Shown: positions 7,108 through 14,049 of the stretch, piece by piece
Layout of the letters: each line of letters starts with the position of its first letter
How positions within the stretch are numbered: position 1 is the stretch's first letter
DNA from: an uncultured Erysipelotrichaceae bacterium
Lineage (GTDB): Bacteria; Bacillota_I; Bacilli_A; Erysipelotrichales; Coprobacillaceae
Direction: 5' to 3'
Assembly: GCA_900317015.1 (NCBI GenBank)
Contig: ONFH01000148.1
Coordinates: 1-25,762 of the forward strand
Length of the DNA stretch: 25,762 nucleotides
Position numbers and translations under genes: made by a program
Notes under the pieces: model-generated
The model's input: only the letters and a program-made list of their open reading frames with translations
Database searches by the model: none
Told to the model about the DNA's origin: nothing

Positions 7108-7270
7108 TTATTGACGAACATGAGAGGGATGATTATTAAGAGTAGGATCAATAAGATGAATCCCATAAAGGACGATCTGTTTTGAAGAAATATAGTAAGT
7201 GACCTCATACCTTTAAAAGTGATCTGCCATAGTCAGTTAAGAGATAGGCTTTAATGATGTGTTGATCCAT
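7108..7270 (-). pseudogene. Frameshifted remnant of a small protein gene
   Basis: On the minus strand an ATG at 7268-7270 has AAGGA a few nt upstream and reads 21 codons to a stop at 7205-7207. One base out of phase, from 7209 down to 7108, another 34 codons read smoothly, with a YEVTYYISS...YGIHLID pattern that looks like real protein. Joining the two gives about 54 residues. The YGI pattern is faintly reminiscent of the clostridial DUF6514 family, but I cannot confirm that. The break sits at an A-A-A-G-G run, where a one-base change restores the frame. Confidence 0.3.
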
Positions 7271-7471
7271 CGTTCGTCCTTAGTATCAGGACATAAAACT
7301 GATAGATTCTTTGTTTTTCATGATTTCAAATATTTACGTTTATTGATCATGGAATCATTTTTGATCAAGCCTTCATATCAAGACTCGATATTATGTCCGA
7401 GATGTAAAACGAATTCACATAAACTTTACATTGCTTGACTATAATAGGGATACAGTTTTCTGTAAGAGAAA

Positions 7472-7500
7472 TAGGCAAGTGAACCGTTTGATGATATAAT
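7472..7500 (+). promoter_or_regulatory. Extended -10 promoter for the DprA-like gene
   Basis: A perfect TATAAT (7495-7500) is preceded by TGA (extended -10) and, 17 bp upstream, by a weak TAGGCA (7472-7477). Only 17 nt separate the -10 box from the ATG at 7518, so the leader would be about 10 nt. AGGTG (7507-7511) would then lie at the mRNA 5' end. Confidence 0.6.
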
Positions 7501-7517
7501 GGGCTCAGGTGTTAATG

Positions 7518-8531
7518 ATGAAGATTGAATTAAATTTAGAAAGTTATGCAGTCCTATTGTACTGTACAGATATCGTTCCAACCAAAGATCAGCCCTTGAG
7601 CTCCGATGAGTGGAACGTGGTAGAAAAACTAGTCATAGAAAGTCCCAAAAAGGATGTTAGTGCCTTATTTGGTATGAGTTATGAAGGCCTGACCCAGATC
7701 GTTGGTATTGAAGGCTATTTAGCAAGAAAGATGATCGCTAGAAACGCTTTGATGCCTCATTTAATGTATTCGCTTCATAACTTAGAAGCCAATGGCATCA
7801 AAGTCACGACTCAGTATGAAGACAATTATCCGACTTTTTTCAATAAACTAGGCGATCGAAAGCCGAGCATCTTATTTTATCAGGGAGATCTTTCCTTCTT
7901 AGAAGGCGATTGCTTATCCATCGTTGGTCCCCAGGATCTTAAGAATAGCTATGAAAAAGGTCTGTCATTATTAATTGAGAAAGGATTGAAAGCCAAACGT
8001 ATCTTTGTAACATCCAACATGAAGGGCACGGATGCCTATGTGGAAGACAAAGTCTTAAAAGGGAATGGTAATGTTGTAGAATTCGTTGCCGATCATATGT
8101 TTGATCGTTTATCGGAATGTAAGAAATATATTGAAGAAGGACGTATGACGATCGTCTGTGCCTGTGATCCTTTTGGCTATTTTGATGTAACGAATACTTT
8201 GGATCGTAATATCTATGTCTGTGGTCTTTCTCGTGAACAGATCGTTTTAGCAACTTCGATCAATACCGGTCCAATCTGGTTTACCGCTGTCTTAAATCTT
8301 CATTATCATTGGACGCATCTCTTAGTCTCCCAGCAGGGGGAAATGGAAAGCGGGAACATGCGTTTGATTGAAATGGGAGCTGTACCAATTTATCTTTCGG
8401 ACTTAGAAAGTGATCTGACGATCCATCAGATCTATGAAAAGAACAGTCCAAAAGAAGCAACCGAACAAGTTGTCAAACAGATGTCGATCTTTGATTATTT
8501 AGGAGACGAAGAGGAGGAAAAGGATGTATAA
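7518..8531 (+). CDS. Divergent DprA/Smf-like protein
   Basis: This 337-residue protein follows the DprA Rossmann-fold layout. DprA loads RecA on incoming single-stranded DNA during transformation. Recognisable landmarks in order: NYPTFF (103-108), PSILFYQGD (116-124), SIVG (134-137), SNMKGTD (166-172), DRNIYVCGLS (229-238), GPIWFTA (251-257) and SGNMRLIEMGAVPI (278-291). They correspond to the DprA blocks YP, P.LF..G, vaiVGsR, SGxAxGID, RNRiIagLS, GSlxTA and G.n.LI..GA. However, the Arg after the first glycine block is missing and SGxAxGID is degraded to SNMKGTD, so classical activity is doubtful. I chose ATG 7518 (AGGTG 6 nt upstream) over GTG 7509, which lies at the predicted transcription start. 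It overlaps the rhomboid gene by 8 nt and heads that group. Confidence 0.75.
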   Translation: MKIELNLESYAVLLYCTDIVPTKDQPLSSDEWNVVEKLVIESPKKDVSALFGMSYEGLTQIVGIEGYLARKMIARNALMPHLMYSLHNLEANGIKVTTQYEDNYPTFFNKLGDRKPSILFYQGDLSFLEGDCLSIVGPQDLKNSYEKGLSLLIEKGLKAKRIFVTSNMKGTDAYVEDKVLKGNGNVVEFVADHMFDRLSECKKYIEEGRMTIVCACDPFGYFDVTNTLDRNIYVCGLSREQIVLATSINTGPIWFTAVLNLHYHWTHLLVSQQGEMESGNMRLIEMGAVPIYLSDLESDLTIHQIYEKNSPKEATEQVVKQMSIFDYLGDEEEEKDV

Positions 8532-9144
8532 AGAAACAATCAAACAGGCTTTTCATAAATATCCGATCACCTGTGCTTTGATTGCGCTCTGCGTGATCTA
8601 TTATATTTATACCTCGATCGTTTATGGCTTTGATATGAATGTCTATCAGGGCTTAGCAGCGGGTGGTTATAATCCGGTCTACGTCGAGAAAGGACATGAT
8701 TATTACCGCTTATTAACAGCCAACTTCGTCCACTTTGGCATTATGCATATAGCGGTCAATTCTTATTCTCTTTATAACATGGGGAGTTTTATTGAGTCCC
8801 TGATCAGCAAGAAAGCTTATATCATCATTCTGATCGTCAGTGGAATCTGTACGAACTTATTGCCATATCTGCTTTATTTGTTTACCGGTTATGGTTCATC
8901 AACGGTAGGTGGTGGCATCTCCGGGGTCATCTTTGGCCTGATCGGGACGGTCGGCGCCCTGTATTTCCACTATCCCCATATCTTTAGAGATGTTGCGAAA
9001 AGTTTAGCATTAAATGTCGCTTTAATGCTTGGTATTTCATTTTTAGTCCCATCGATCTCATTATCCGGTCATGTCAGTGGTCTGATCGGTGGCTTTGTCT
9101 CAAGTTATCTGTTAGTAAAATCAAATGATGCATTTGATAGATAG
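8524..9144 (+). CDS. Rhomboid family intramembrane serine protease
   Basis: A 206-residue polytopic membrane protease that cleaves substrates within the membrane. The rhomboid core is complete. A transmembrane segment lies at 14-34. The HFGIMHIAVN block (70-79) holds H75 and N79, which help form the oxyanion site. GGGISG (129-134) carries nucleophile Ser133, and SGHVSGLIGG (181-190) carries the catalytic partner His183. The ATG at 8524 follows AGGAGG-type purines (8511-8522) and overlaps the end of the DprA-like gene by 8 nt, so the two are translationally linked. It is a short form without an added cytosolic domain, and its substrate is unknown. A membrane protein of unknown family follows after 11 nt. 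Confidence 0.92.
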   Translation: MYKETIKQAFHKYPITCALIALCVIYYIYTSIVYGFDMNVYQGLAAGGYNPVYVEKGHDYYRLLTANFVHFGIMHIAVNSYSLYNMGSFIESLISKKAYIIILIVSGICTNLLPYLLYLFTGYGSSTVGGGISGVIFGLIGTVGALYFHYPHIFRDVAKSLALNVALMLGISFLVPSISLSGHVSGLIGGFVSSYLLVKSNDAFDR

Positions 9145-9155
9145 GAGCGATGCTT

Positions 9156-9602
9156 ATGAAAAATTATGACGAATGGAAACAGCGCCGTGAGGCCAAGAAG
9201 TATTTCCGTTCAAACAATCAGTTCATCTTGAATGGTAAGGATTATGCCAAACTGATTCCCTGTGGCTTGATCGCCGCCATTGCTTTAGGGGCGCTCTTAG
9301 CCGCTTTTGGTGCTTTGATCCGCTATTTTACGTTGAGCTTCTGTTATATTTTCTTTGGCTATATCATGGCCAATTTAAATAAGCGTATTTCGAATAAAGA
9401 AGGCTCACAGCTTGGCATCTTTAGTGGTGTGATGGTCGTGATCGCCGTTTACTTTGAACATGTCATCAGTCTGATGATCAGCTATAACGTCTCACTAGGT
9501 TCGGCAATTCCTTATGCCTTGAATAGCTTTCTTCATATGAGCCTGATCAGCTGGATCTTTCTATTAGCTGGTGTGTATTTAGCTTACATGAATTGTCAAT
9601 AA
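9156..9602 (+). CDS. Small multi-pass membrane protein of unknown function
   Basis: This 148-residue protein has a charged, basic N-terminus (about 30 residues, rich in K, R and N) followed by about four hydrophobic segments: around 34-56, 61-76, 86-113 and 127-145. I recognise no catalytic motif or family. ATG 9156 is chosen over ATG 9150 because AGGAG (9143-9147) then has 8-nt spacing instead of 2. The ribosome binding site overlaps the rhomboid stop codon, so the pair is co-transcribed and probably coupled in translation. It might be a rhomboid substrate or partner, but only position supports that idea. Confidence 0.8.
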   Translation: MKNYDEWKQRREAKKYFRSNNQFILNGKDYAKLIPCGLIAAIALGALLAAFGALIRYFTLSFCYIFFGYIMANLNKRISNKEGSQLGIFSGVMVVIAVYFEHVISLMISYNVSLGSAIPYALNSFLHMSLISWIFLLAGVYLAYMNCQ

Positions 9603-9623
9603 GTCATTTTCAGTTCATATAAT
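9593..9623 (+). promoter_or_regulatory. Weak promoter candidate before the flavodoxin-like gene
   Basis: TTGTCA (9593-9598) and a perfect TATAAT (9618-9623) are 19 bp apart, which is longer than ideal. Directly downstream, GTCATAAA occurs twice with an 11-bp period (9625-9632, 9636-9643). It may give this gene its own transcript beside read-through from the rhomboid group. Confidence 0.35.
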
Positions 9624-9656
9624 TGTCATAAAATGGTCATAAAGGGGTGTGATAAA

Positions 9657-10079
9657 ATGAATGTAGCGGTCGTTTATTTTGGTGATGATACCGTATCGCA
9701 GTTAGCGGATGATCTTGCGAGAGAAGCAAGAACGCATGCGATGACGCCTCATGACTATGACTTCTCTGATGAAGTTGATTTACTGATGATCGGCTGTCAG
9801 TGTCTGATGTCAGGTCATAAACATAAAAAAGAGATCCATGACTTTATTAGCCATCTTGATCCAACCAAGGTCAAGAATGTGGCGGTCTTCTCTCTTTTCA
9901 CATTTAAGAATGGTCTACTTTCCTATACAGTGAAAGAGATCATTGATCATGATCTGCCTCTTTTAAGAGATCAGTATGAATGTAAGATTCCTATGCGCAG
10001 TGAGATTACCGATAATATGCTGCAAGGGGCAAGAGTTTATGTAGACGATATGATGACAGTCGTTAATAATTACTATTAA
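9657..10079 (+). CDS. Flavodoxin-like domain protein
   Basis: A 140-residue protein with the alternating strand-helix pattern of a flavodoxin fold. A first strand VAVVYF (3-8) is followed by a GDDTVSQLADDLA loop-helix (9-21), resembling the phosphate-binding loop of flavodoxins (usually T/S-rich), and a DLLMIG strand (42-47) follows. The loop is less T/S-rich than classical FMN sites, so flavin binding is not assured. ATG 9657 is chosen because GGGGTG lies about 8 nt upstream; the in-frame start at 9633 lacks a binding site. The gene lies 54 nt after the membrane protein. Its redox partner cannot be named from the sequence. Confidence 0.7.
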   Translation: MNVAVVYFGDDTVSQLADDLAREARTHAMTPHDYDFSDEVDLLMIGCQCLMSGHKHKKEIHDFISHLDPTKVKNVAVFSLFTFKNGLLSYTVKEIIDHDLPLLRDQYECKIPMRSEITDNMLQGARVYVDDMMTVVNNYY

Positions 10080-10101
10080 AGATCCAGGAAACTGGATCTT
10101 T
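10078..10101. terminator. Bidirectional hairpin between convergent genes
   Basis: A perfect 10-bp stem (10078-10087 with 10092-10101) closes a GAAA loop. It overlaps the stop codons of both the flavodoxin-like gene (plus) and the ureohydrolase-like gene (minus). T tails are short on both strands (TTT within the stem end). Confidence 0.6.
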
Positions 10102-10846
10102 AAACGTTTAATGGATGTTTTTCACTCATCTTTTTCAAGAAGTGTAAGAGGATATCATCAGTTTCTTCATTCACTTCTTCAGCTTTGAGAAGATCAGGGA
10201 GTTCTAATGTTGGATCGGCGGCGCCACATAAATCAAGACCAAACACTTTATGGTGTAAGATCAGCTTTTTTAACATGGCCATTAAGGTGTTGAGGGGCAG
10301 GTCGCCCTGATTCCAGTTCGTGATCGCATAAGCCTCGGATAAGATATCCTTATCAATGGAAATATAGATCGGATAGTATTCGTTATACTCAGGCAGGCGA
10401 GAGGCTTTGATATCTTCATAACTGATGGAGATCAGCCGGTCTTCATGCCCAATCTTCGTAAAGGCCTTATGTTCAGGGCCAATCAGGATCACCTTATGGA
10501 GAAAAGGGTGATCGAGTAAAACGAGCTTGAGCCAGTTGCCACAGGACAAGAGACCAGGGATCGTCGAGGCCTGCATATCGGTATGGTGATCAAAGACGAT
10601 CAAGTCAAAAGGTTCAGGAATCTTCTGAATAAAGAATCTTGTCATATAATGATAATTGCCATTGTCGATAAAATGGATGCCATTGATCGAATATTTATAA
10701 ATGCGATCTTTGATGCGTCGTTCGGCGAGTCTAGAACAGAATAAGTCTGTCCCATCAATATCATGCATATCTAAATACGTAAAATCTTTGAAATAAGGAT
10801 CATTTTTATTATAGGTGTTGTTAAAATCTAAAATTAAATTCGACAT
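10100..10846 (-). CDS. Ureohydrolase-fold (arginase/agmatinase family) protein
   Basis: A 248-residue cytosolic protein with the metal-site landmarks of the arginase/agmatinase/formimidoylglutamase family: GNYH (63-66, in place of GGDH), FDHHTD (85-90, family DAHxD) and SIDKDILS (163-170, family SxDxDxxDP). VFGLDLCG (201-208) corresponds to the late VVGxDIxE strand. The dinuclear metal ligands are therefore largely kept, but the protein is shorter than arginase (about 300 aa) and substrate-side motifs differ, so arginine or agmatine should not be assumed. The start at 10846 has no ribosome binding site; the preceding bases are the T tract of the def terminator. The frame matches the family N-terminus (ILDFNNTY), so I keep this start. 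It ends in the bidirectional hairpin. Confidence 0.75.
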   Translation of the reverse strand: MSNLILDFNNTYNKNDPYFKDFTYLDMHDIDGTDLFCSRLAERRIKDRIYKYSINGIHFIDNGNYHYMTRFFIQKIPEPFDLIVFDHHTDMQASTIPGLLSCGNWLKLVLLDHPFLHKVILIGPEHKAFTKIGHEDRLISISYEDIKASRLPEYNEYYPIYISIDKDILSEAYAITNWNQGDLPLNTLMAMLKKLILHHKVFGLDLCGAADPTLELPDLLKAEEVNEETDDILLHFLKKMSEKHPLNV

Positions 10847-10848
10847 AC

Positions 10849-10872
10849 GAAAAAAAGAGTCAGAGACTCTTT
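10849..10872 (-). terminator. Intrinsic terminator of def
   Basis: On the minus strand an 8-bp stem AAAGAGTC/GACTCTTT with a TCT loop is followed by a run of T residues. The def stop codon (10871-10873) overlaps its left arm. The next minus-strand gene starts 3 nt after the T tract. Confidence 0.8.
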
Positions 10873-11440
10873 ATTGAATGACCATTGCATTAGGAATCGG
10901 TCTTGTAGGATCGTCCTTCTGAAAACGGTCGTAATATAACACCCCGTCAAAATGATCCATTTCATGTTGGATACAGATGGCTGTAAAGCCACGGGCCGTG
11001 ATCTTGACGTTCTGCTTTGTTAAAGCATCATAAGCTTCAACGACCACTTTGGCATGTCTTGGGACATAGCCTTTATGATCTACAGGTACGGAAAGGCAGC
11101 CTTCACCACTTGCAACATAGGAGATCTTTGGTGTATAGGCCACGATCTTTGGGTTGACTAAGACCCACTGGTCTAAGTTCTTTAAATTGCCATCTTGATC
11201 ATAATAAGGAATATAGATGGCACACATACGTTTTAATACGCCTACCTGGACAGCTGCCAGACCGACACCAGGACGTAAGTCATATTTTTTACTTAATTCT
11301 TCATCCTGTGAGTTGATCAGGTATTCCATCATATCTTTTGCGAGCTGTTCATCTTCTGCACTTAAAGGTAGTTCTACTTCTTTGGAAATTTCTCTGATCA
11401 TTGGATTTTTATCATCAATGATGTTATCCATTGTAATCAT
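10871..11440 (-). CDS. def: Peptide deformylase (type 2)
   Basis: Removes the formyl group from the N-terminal methionine of new proteins, acting at the ribosome exit. All three motifs are present in the 189 residues: GVGLAAVQ (58-65), EGCLS (113-117, metal ligand Cys115) and QHEMDH (158-163, ligands His159 and His163, catalytic Glu160). The insertion between motifs 1 and 2 and the overall length fit the type 2 enzymes of Gram-positive bacteria. I chose ATG 11440 over the longer frame beginning at 11449, because the latter would start inside the GGAGGTG ribosome binding site (11447-11453). A promoter lies just upstream and a terminator overlaps the stop codon, so it is mainly transcribed alone. 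Confidence 0.95.
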   Translation of the reverse strand: MITMDNIIDDKNPMIREISKEVELPLSAEDEQLAKDMMEYLINSQDEELSKKYDLRPGVGLAAVQVGVLKRMCAIYIPYYDQDGNLKNLDQWVLVNPKIVAYTPKISYVASGEGCLSVPVDHKGYVPRHAKVVVEAYDALTKQNVKITARGFTAICIQHEMDHFDGVLYYDRFQKDDPTRPIPNAMVIQ

Positions 11441-11458
11441 ACTTTTCACCTCCGAGCC

Positions 11459-11467
11459 ATTATAACA
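11459..11467 (-). promoter_or_regulatory. Extended -10 promoter for def
   Basis: On the minus strand TGT-TATAAT forms an extended -10 box (TATAAT at 11459-11464). A poor TTTAGT lies 17 bp upstream (11482-11487). The -10 ends 18 nt before the def start, so the leader would be about 12 nt and starts with the ribosome binding site. Confidence 0.6.
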
Positions 11468-11539
11468 AATTTTATTACAAAACTAAAGGTATATACACTA
11501 TTGATATGGTTTATGGAAGATGAAATGACTCCTCGCTTA

Positions 11540-11568
11540 TTGAGGGATGAAAAGTTTTCATGTATAAT
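11540..11568 (+). promoter_or_regulatory. Promoter of the UPF0223-ftsW-ylbF-rsmD-coaD group
   Basis: TTGAGG (11540-11545) and a perfect TATAAT (11563-11568) are 17 bp apart. Between them lies a perfect 15-nt palindrome, ATGAAAAGTTTTCAT (11547-11561), a possible operator. AAGGAGG at 11580-11586 serves the start at 11594. Confidence 0.65.
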
Positions 11569-11593
11569 AAGGAAAAGTTAAGGAGGTCGTCAA

Positions 11594-11854
11594 ATGTACG
11601 AATATCCAATTGATGAAACTTGGAGCATTGAGGAGATCACGGATGTGATCGCCCTTTATAACATCGTAGAAAAAGCCTATGAAGAAGGCATTAAACGTGA
11701 TGACTTTATGAAGGCTTATCGACGTTTTTGTGAGATCGTTGATGCAAAATCAGAACAGAAACGCTTAGATCGTGCGTTTGAAAAAGCGTCCGGTTATTCC
11801 ATCTATCGTGTCTTTAAGGCATGTCAAAAAGGGGATGAACACATTCACTTATGA
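11594..11854 (+). CDS. UPF0223 (YktA-like) family protein
   Basis: An 86-residue cytosolic protein matching the UPF0223/YktA family of Bacillota throughout: YEYPIDETWSIEEI at the N-terminus, VEKAYEEG (25-32), a YRRFCEIVDAK block (42-52; family Y..FK.IVPSK) and SGYSIYRV (66-73) near the C-terminus. The function of the family is unknown. It heads a tightly packed group: its stop overlaps the start of the next gene by 4 nt (ATGA at 11851). The start has AAGGAGG with 7-nt spacing. Confidence 0.88.
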   Translation: MYEYPIDETWSIEEITDVIALYNIVEKAYEEGIKRDDFMKAYRRFCEIVDAKSEQKRLDRAFEKASGYSIYRVFKACQKGDEHIHL

Positions 11855-13137
11855 GATTTACTAAAAATCACCAAAAAAGACGTGAAAATTATTTCATTGG
11901 TTTATTGAAGCGACGTGGTTCTGATAAACTGATCTTCTTTTGTGTTTTTCTCCTCTGCTTATTTGGGGTCATTATGATCGGTGATGCCTCCATCGGTATG
12001 GCCATTAAATTTGGCTCTTCTTATCCAATCAATGGGATGTTAAAGCAAATGGCTGCGCTATTCCTGGGTGGAATCGGTATGATCGTCCTCACGTTAAAGA
12101 AGAACTTGCATCTCAATGAGAAGATTTATTACTTTCTGATCGGTCTGGCGTATATCTTAATGATTGCCTGTCTTCATTGGACGGTCAATGGGACCCATGC
12201 CTGGATCAAAATCTTTGGCTTTTCCATTCAGCCAGTCGAATTCTTTAAGATCGTGATGATCGCTTATATTGCCTTTATTGATGGCAAGTATATTACAACG
12301 AGTAAGAAGAGAGCGTCTCGTCTTTATCATAACAACTATACTTCAGAAGCTGCCAAAGAAGCCCATAATAAGATCATGTGGGATGAAATTGGAAAGCCAG
12401 CTTTAGTCGTTTTGATCGGGACGGGGATCTGTATCGTGATCCAGAAGGACTTAGGAAGTGCCTTGATCTTAGTGGCGATGGCTCTCTGTACGTTTGTCAG
12501 TGCCCCAAATAAATGGTTCAAACGCTACAAACATTATCTTAAGCTCGGCTTTTTGGGCTTGATGGTCTTAACAATCTTCTTCGTTTCGACGAAAGCTTAT
12601 CGTATTTTATCACCACATCAGGCCGCTCGTTTCGCTTCATGGCTAGAGCCTACGAACTCGAAATATATCTTTGGTTCTTCTTATCAGGTCGTCAATGGTC
12701 TGGTCGGTTATACCAATGGGGGACTGATCGGTCGTGGCTTTAACAATTCGGTCATGAAATATGGTTATATTCCAGAAGCCCAGAATGACTATATCAGTGC
12801 CATTATTACCGAAGAGTTTGGTTTAATTGGCATTTTGATCATTATCTTACTATATGGTGTCATTATCTTCCGTCTCTTAAAATATGCATTTAAAGTCAAG
12901 GATGGACAAAGCAAGATGACATTAGTTGGGATCGCCTCCTATTTTTTCTTACATTTGTTTGTCAACTTAGGCGGTGTCTCTGGTCTCATTCCAATGACCG
13001 GGGTGCCACTTTTACTCGTCAGTGCTGGTGGTACATCAACGATCATGGCCTTATTTGGCATCGGTATGGCCCAGAATATTATTATCGCTTATAACAAAGA
13101 ACAGTTGAAAGAAGCTGCCGCTAAGGATGTGAGATAA
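11851..13137 (+). CDS. ftsW: SEDS-family peptidoglycan glycosyltransferase (FtsW/RodA/SpoVE), probably FtsW
   Basis: A 428-residue membrane protein that polymerises lipid II into glycan strands together with a class B penicillin-binding protein. SEDS features: about ten hydrophobic segments, NGTHAWIKIFGFSIQPVEFFKI (113-134; family NGA.RWI...QPSE..K), QKDLGSA (198-204), YIPEAQNDYISAIITEEFG (306-324, the conserved PEAxxDFI...EE.G block near the active site) and a late GLIPMTGVPLLLVSAGGTS block (378-396). Several residues usually fixed are changed (QPVE for QPSE, SAGGTS for SYGGSS). FtsW rather than RodA is inferred from position: ftsW lies upstream of ylbF-rsmD-coaD in related Bacillota. It overlaps ylbF by one base (TAATG). 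Confidence 0.9.
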   Translation: MRFTKNHQKRRENYFIGLLKRRGSDKLIFFCVFLLCLFGVIMIGDASIGMAIKFGSSYPINGMLKQMAALFLGGIGMIVLTLKKNLHLNEKIYYFLIGLAYILMIACLHWTVNGTHAWIKIFGFSIQPVEFFKIVMIAYIAFIDGKYITTSKKRASRLYHNNYTSEAAKEAHNKIMWDEIGKPALVVLIGTGICIVIQKDLGSALILVAMALCTFVSAPNKWFKRYKHYLKLGFLGLMVLTIFFVSTKAYRILSPHQAARFASWLEPTNSKYIFGSSYQVVNGLVGYTNGGLIGRGFNNSVMKYGYIPEAQNDYISAIITEEFGLIGILIIILLYGVIIFRLLKYAFKVKDGQSKMTLVGIASYFFLHLFVNLGGVSGLIPMTGVPLLLVSAGGTSTIMALFGIGMAQNIIIAYNKEQLKEAAAKDVR

Positions 13138-13508
13138 TGTATGAGGCAATTGAAGCGCTCATTGAAGCCATCAAACAGGAATCATGGTATTTAGAGTTTA
13201 TTGATGCCCGTGAGGCCTGTTTAAATAATGAAGAGCTAACTGTTGAGTTGAAAACGATGGAACGCCTGCTTGAAGAAAAGCAGGATCTTACCAAATACAG
13301 TGCTTATATCCCACTTGATGACATCAATGAGAAGATCAAAGCACAAAATCAGGTCTTAAGTCGTTTTGAAGATATGCGAGACTATCAGAATTGTCTCCAT
13401 GTCTTAAATATGCATTTAGATGAGATCAGCCAGGTCGTCTTTGGCGGGATCTCGAAAAATTTAACGATTGGGAGGATCGGAAAGCTTTATGCGCGTTATA
13501 GCAGGTAA
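13137..13508 (+). CDS. ylbF: YlbF family regulator (Com_YlbF)
   Basis: A 123-residue, mostly helical, charged protein of the YlbF/YmcA family. In Bacillus subtilis YlbF, YmcA and YaaT form a complex that promotes RNase Y-dependent mRNA processing and affects competence, sporulation and biofilm formation. Visible here are the typical amphipathic helices with acidic-basic heptads (about 1-22, 27-50, 62-85 and 88-103) and a VLSRFEDMRDYQNC stretch (73-86). Its position between ftsW and rsmD agrees with the B. subtilis ylbF-ylbG-ylbH(rsmD)-coaD order, with ylbG missing. It starts within the ftsW stop codon and ends 20 nt inside rsmD. Confidence 0.8.
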   Translation: MYEAIEALIEAIKQESWYLEFIDAREACLNNEELTVELKTMERLLEEKQDLTKYSAYIPLDDINEKIKAQNQVLSRFEDMRDYQNCLHVLNMHLDEISQVVFGGISKNLTIGRIGKLYARYSR

Positions 13509-14049
13509 ATATAAAAGTCGTCCTTTAAAGACGGTCAAGTCCCAGGCCACACGACCAACGACGGACAAGAATAAAGAAAATCTCTTTAATATCATTGGTC
13601 CTTATTTCAATGGCGGTGTCGTCTTAGATCTCTTTGCCGGCAGTGGAGGACTTGGCATCGAAGCCATCTCTCGTGGCATGGATACCTTATATAGTGTGGA
13701 TAAGGCTTATCAGGCTTTTCGTGTCGTCAAGGACAATATCGACAGTCTAAAGATCGAAGATGCCCATGTCTTAAAGATGGACTATAAAAAAGCCTTAGAG
13801 AAATTTAAGGAAGATCACGTCGTCTTTGATCTTGTCTTTCTCGATCCACCTTATCGGATGAAGATCAATGCATCGATCATTGATACTTTAGCAAAGAATG
13901 GGAATCTGAGAAAAGATGCCTTAATCGTGATCGAGGATGTCAAAGAAGAACGTTTAACGTTTGACGCCCCGTTTGAATGTACAAAGGAAAGAGACTTTGG
14001 CATTACCGTTATGCAGTTCGTAAGATATCGAGGTGAAGATCATGCGTAG
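13489..14049 (+). CDS. rsmD: 16S rRNA (guanine(966)-N(2))-methyltransferase RsmD
   Basis: Methylates G966 of 16S rRNA during small-subunit assembly, using S-adenosylmethionine. The 186-residue length is normal. It begins with the family N-terminus MRVIAGKYKSRPLKT, followed by a TRPTTDKNKENLFNI block (20-34), SAM-binding LDLFAGSGGLGIEA (46-59) and the catalytic DPPY (118-121 region). ATG 13489 is chosen over the upstream TTG because the family begins exactly here; GGGAGG lies 13 nt upstream. The gene overlaps ylbF at its start and coaD at its end (8 nt), as in other Bacillota. Confidence 0.95.
   Translation: MRVIAGKYKSRPLKTVKSQATRPTTDKNKENLFNIIGPYFNGGVVLDLFAGSGGLGIEAISRGMDTLYSVDKAYQAFRVVKDNIDSLKIEDAHVLKMDYKKALEKFKEDHVVFDLVFLDPPYRMKINASIIDTLAKNGNLRKDALIVIEDVKEERLTFDAPFECTKERDFGITVMQFVRYRGEDHA

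Larger units (their letters stand above)
6877..7517. other. 640-bp stretch without an intact gene
   Basis: No open reading frame of normal gene size is seen on either strand. The stretch holds a promoter-hairpin-terminator unit (6931-7082), a frameshifted small-gene remnant on the minus strand (7108-7270), an AT-rich imperfect inverted repeat with TTGATCA arms (7343-7368) and the promoter of the DprA-like gene (7472-7500). Seven GATC sites fall in it. The rest shows nothing I can name. Confidence 0.6.

Noticed and set aside
7343..7368. Inverted repeat with TTGATCA arms as an operator or attachment site
   Set aside because: Seven-base arms in AT-rich, GATC-rich DNA are expected by chance, and no integrase or regulator is near.
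11240..11270. Defective deformylase because of Val in motif 1 (GVGLAAVQ instead of GxGLAAPQ)
   Set aside because: That position is variable in the family; Gln65, Cys115, His159, Glu160 and His163 are all present.
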